Assembly: GCA_022795575.1 (NCBI GenBank)
Contig: JAAWGY010000166.1
Span: 1 to 5,852, forward strand
Direction: 5' to 3'
Origin: Angelakisella sp.
GTDB lineage: Bacteria; Bacillota; Clostridia; Oscillospirales; Ruminococcaceae
DNA: 5,852 bases
Positions 5,797 through 5,852 of the stretch are shown in pieces. The notes beneath the pieces are model-generated. The model ran no database searches. It saw only the letters and a program-made list of their open reading frames with translations, and was not told the DNA's origin. Each line of letters begins with the position of its first letter. Positions within the stretch are counted from its first letter, which is position 1. The position numbers and the translations under genes were made by a program.

Positions 5797-5848
5797 CCCA
5801 AAACAGCCCGCCGCGCGCCGCAGGCGCTGGAGGCGGGCGCATTTTGGG
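5797..5848. terminator. Bidirectional terminator-like hairpin
   Basis: GCCCGCC (5806-5812) pairs with GGCGGGC (5832-5838), and inside it GCGCC (5815-5819) pairs with GGCGC (5823-5827). Outside it CCCAAAA (5797-5803) pairs with TTTTGGG (5842-5848). Read on the + strand, the GC stem is followed shortly by TTTT (5842-5845). Read on the - strand it is followed by TTTT from the A-run at 5800-5803. This A-stem-T arrangement is the usual form of a bidirectional intrinsic terminator, expected where genes converge. The inner stem has small bulges and the T-tracts are short. Confidence 0.45.
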
Positions 5849-5852
5849 TCCA

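Overview
The window is a GC-rich bacterial segment with five genes, all on the + strand. Base composition, codon choice and gene content point to a high-GC Firmicute, most likely an Oscillospiraceae-type gut Clostridium relative (inference). The main clues are a DUF1934/YwiB-family gene directly upstream of argS, a neighbourhood known from Bacillus subtilis, together with very heavy use of G- or C-ending codons. No phage, plasmid, transposase, tRNA or rRNA gene is visible.

Layout. Positions 1-87 hold a GC-rich repeat that folds into three consecutive hairpins. A short AT-rich promoter region follows (about 125-160). Next comes a tight gene run: ddl (D-Ala-D-Ala ligase, 197-1270), murI (glutamate racemase, 1276-2112), a DUF1934 lipocalin-like protein (2109-2537) and argS (arginyl-tRNA synthetase, 2568-4262). 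The spacings are 5 nt, a 4-nt overlap and 30 nt, so this is very probably one operon. ddl and murI both supply D-amino-acid precursors for peptidoglycan; argS ties the unit to translation. A likely intrinsic terminator follows argS (4275-4305). After a 118-nt gap with its own strong ribosome binding site comes a protein (4381-5508) that looks like a homocysteine S-methyltransferase TIM barrel that has lost the zinc-binding cysteines, with a C-terminal extension I do not recognise.

The last 344 bases hold no convincing gene but are dense in structure. They contain a hairpin that includes the stop codon, a second copy of the 87-bp repeat in inverted orientation (5537-5623), a 16-bp hairpin (5630-5668), a nested multi-stem region (5685-5772) and a bidirectional terminator-like hairpin (5797-5848).

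The most notable signal is the pair of inverted repeats bracketing the five-gene block. The copies match at 85 of 87 positions. The only two differences are partners in the same stem and swap C-G for G-C, so the fold is kept. The second notable item is the putative non-catalytic homocysteine-methyltransferase-like protein.
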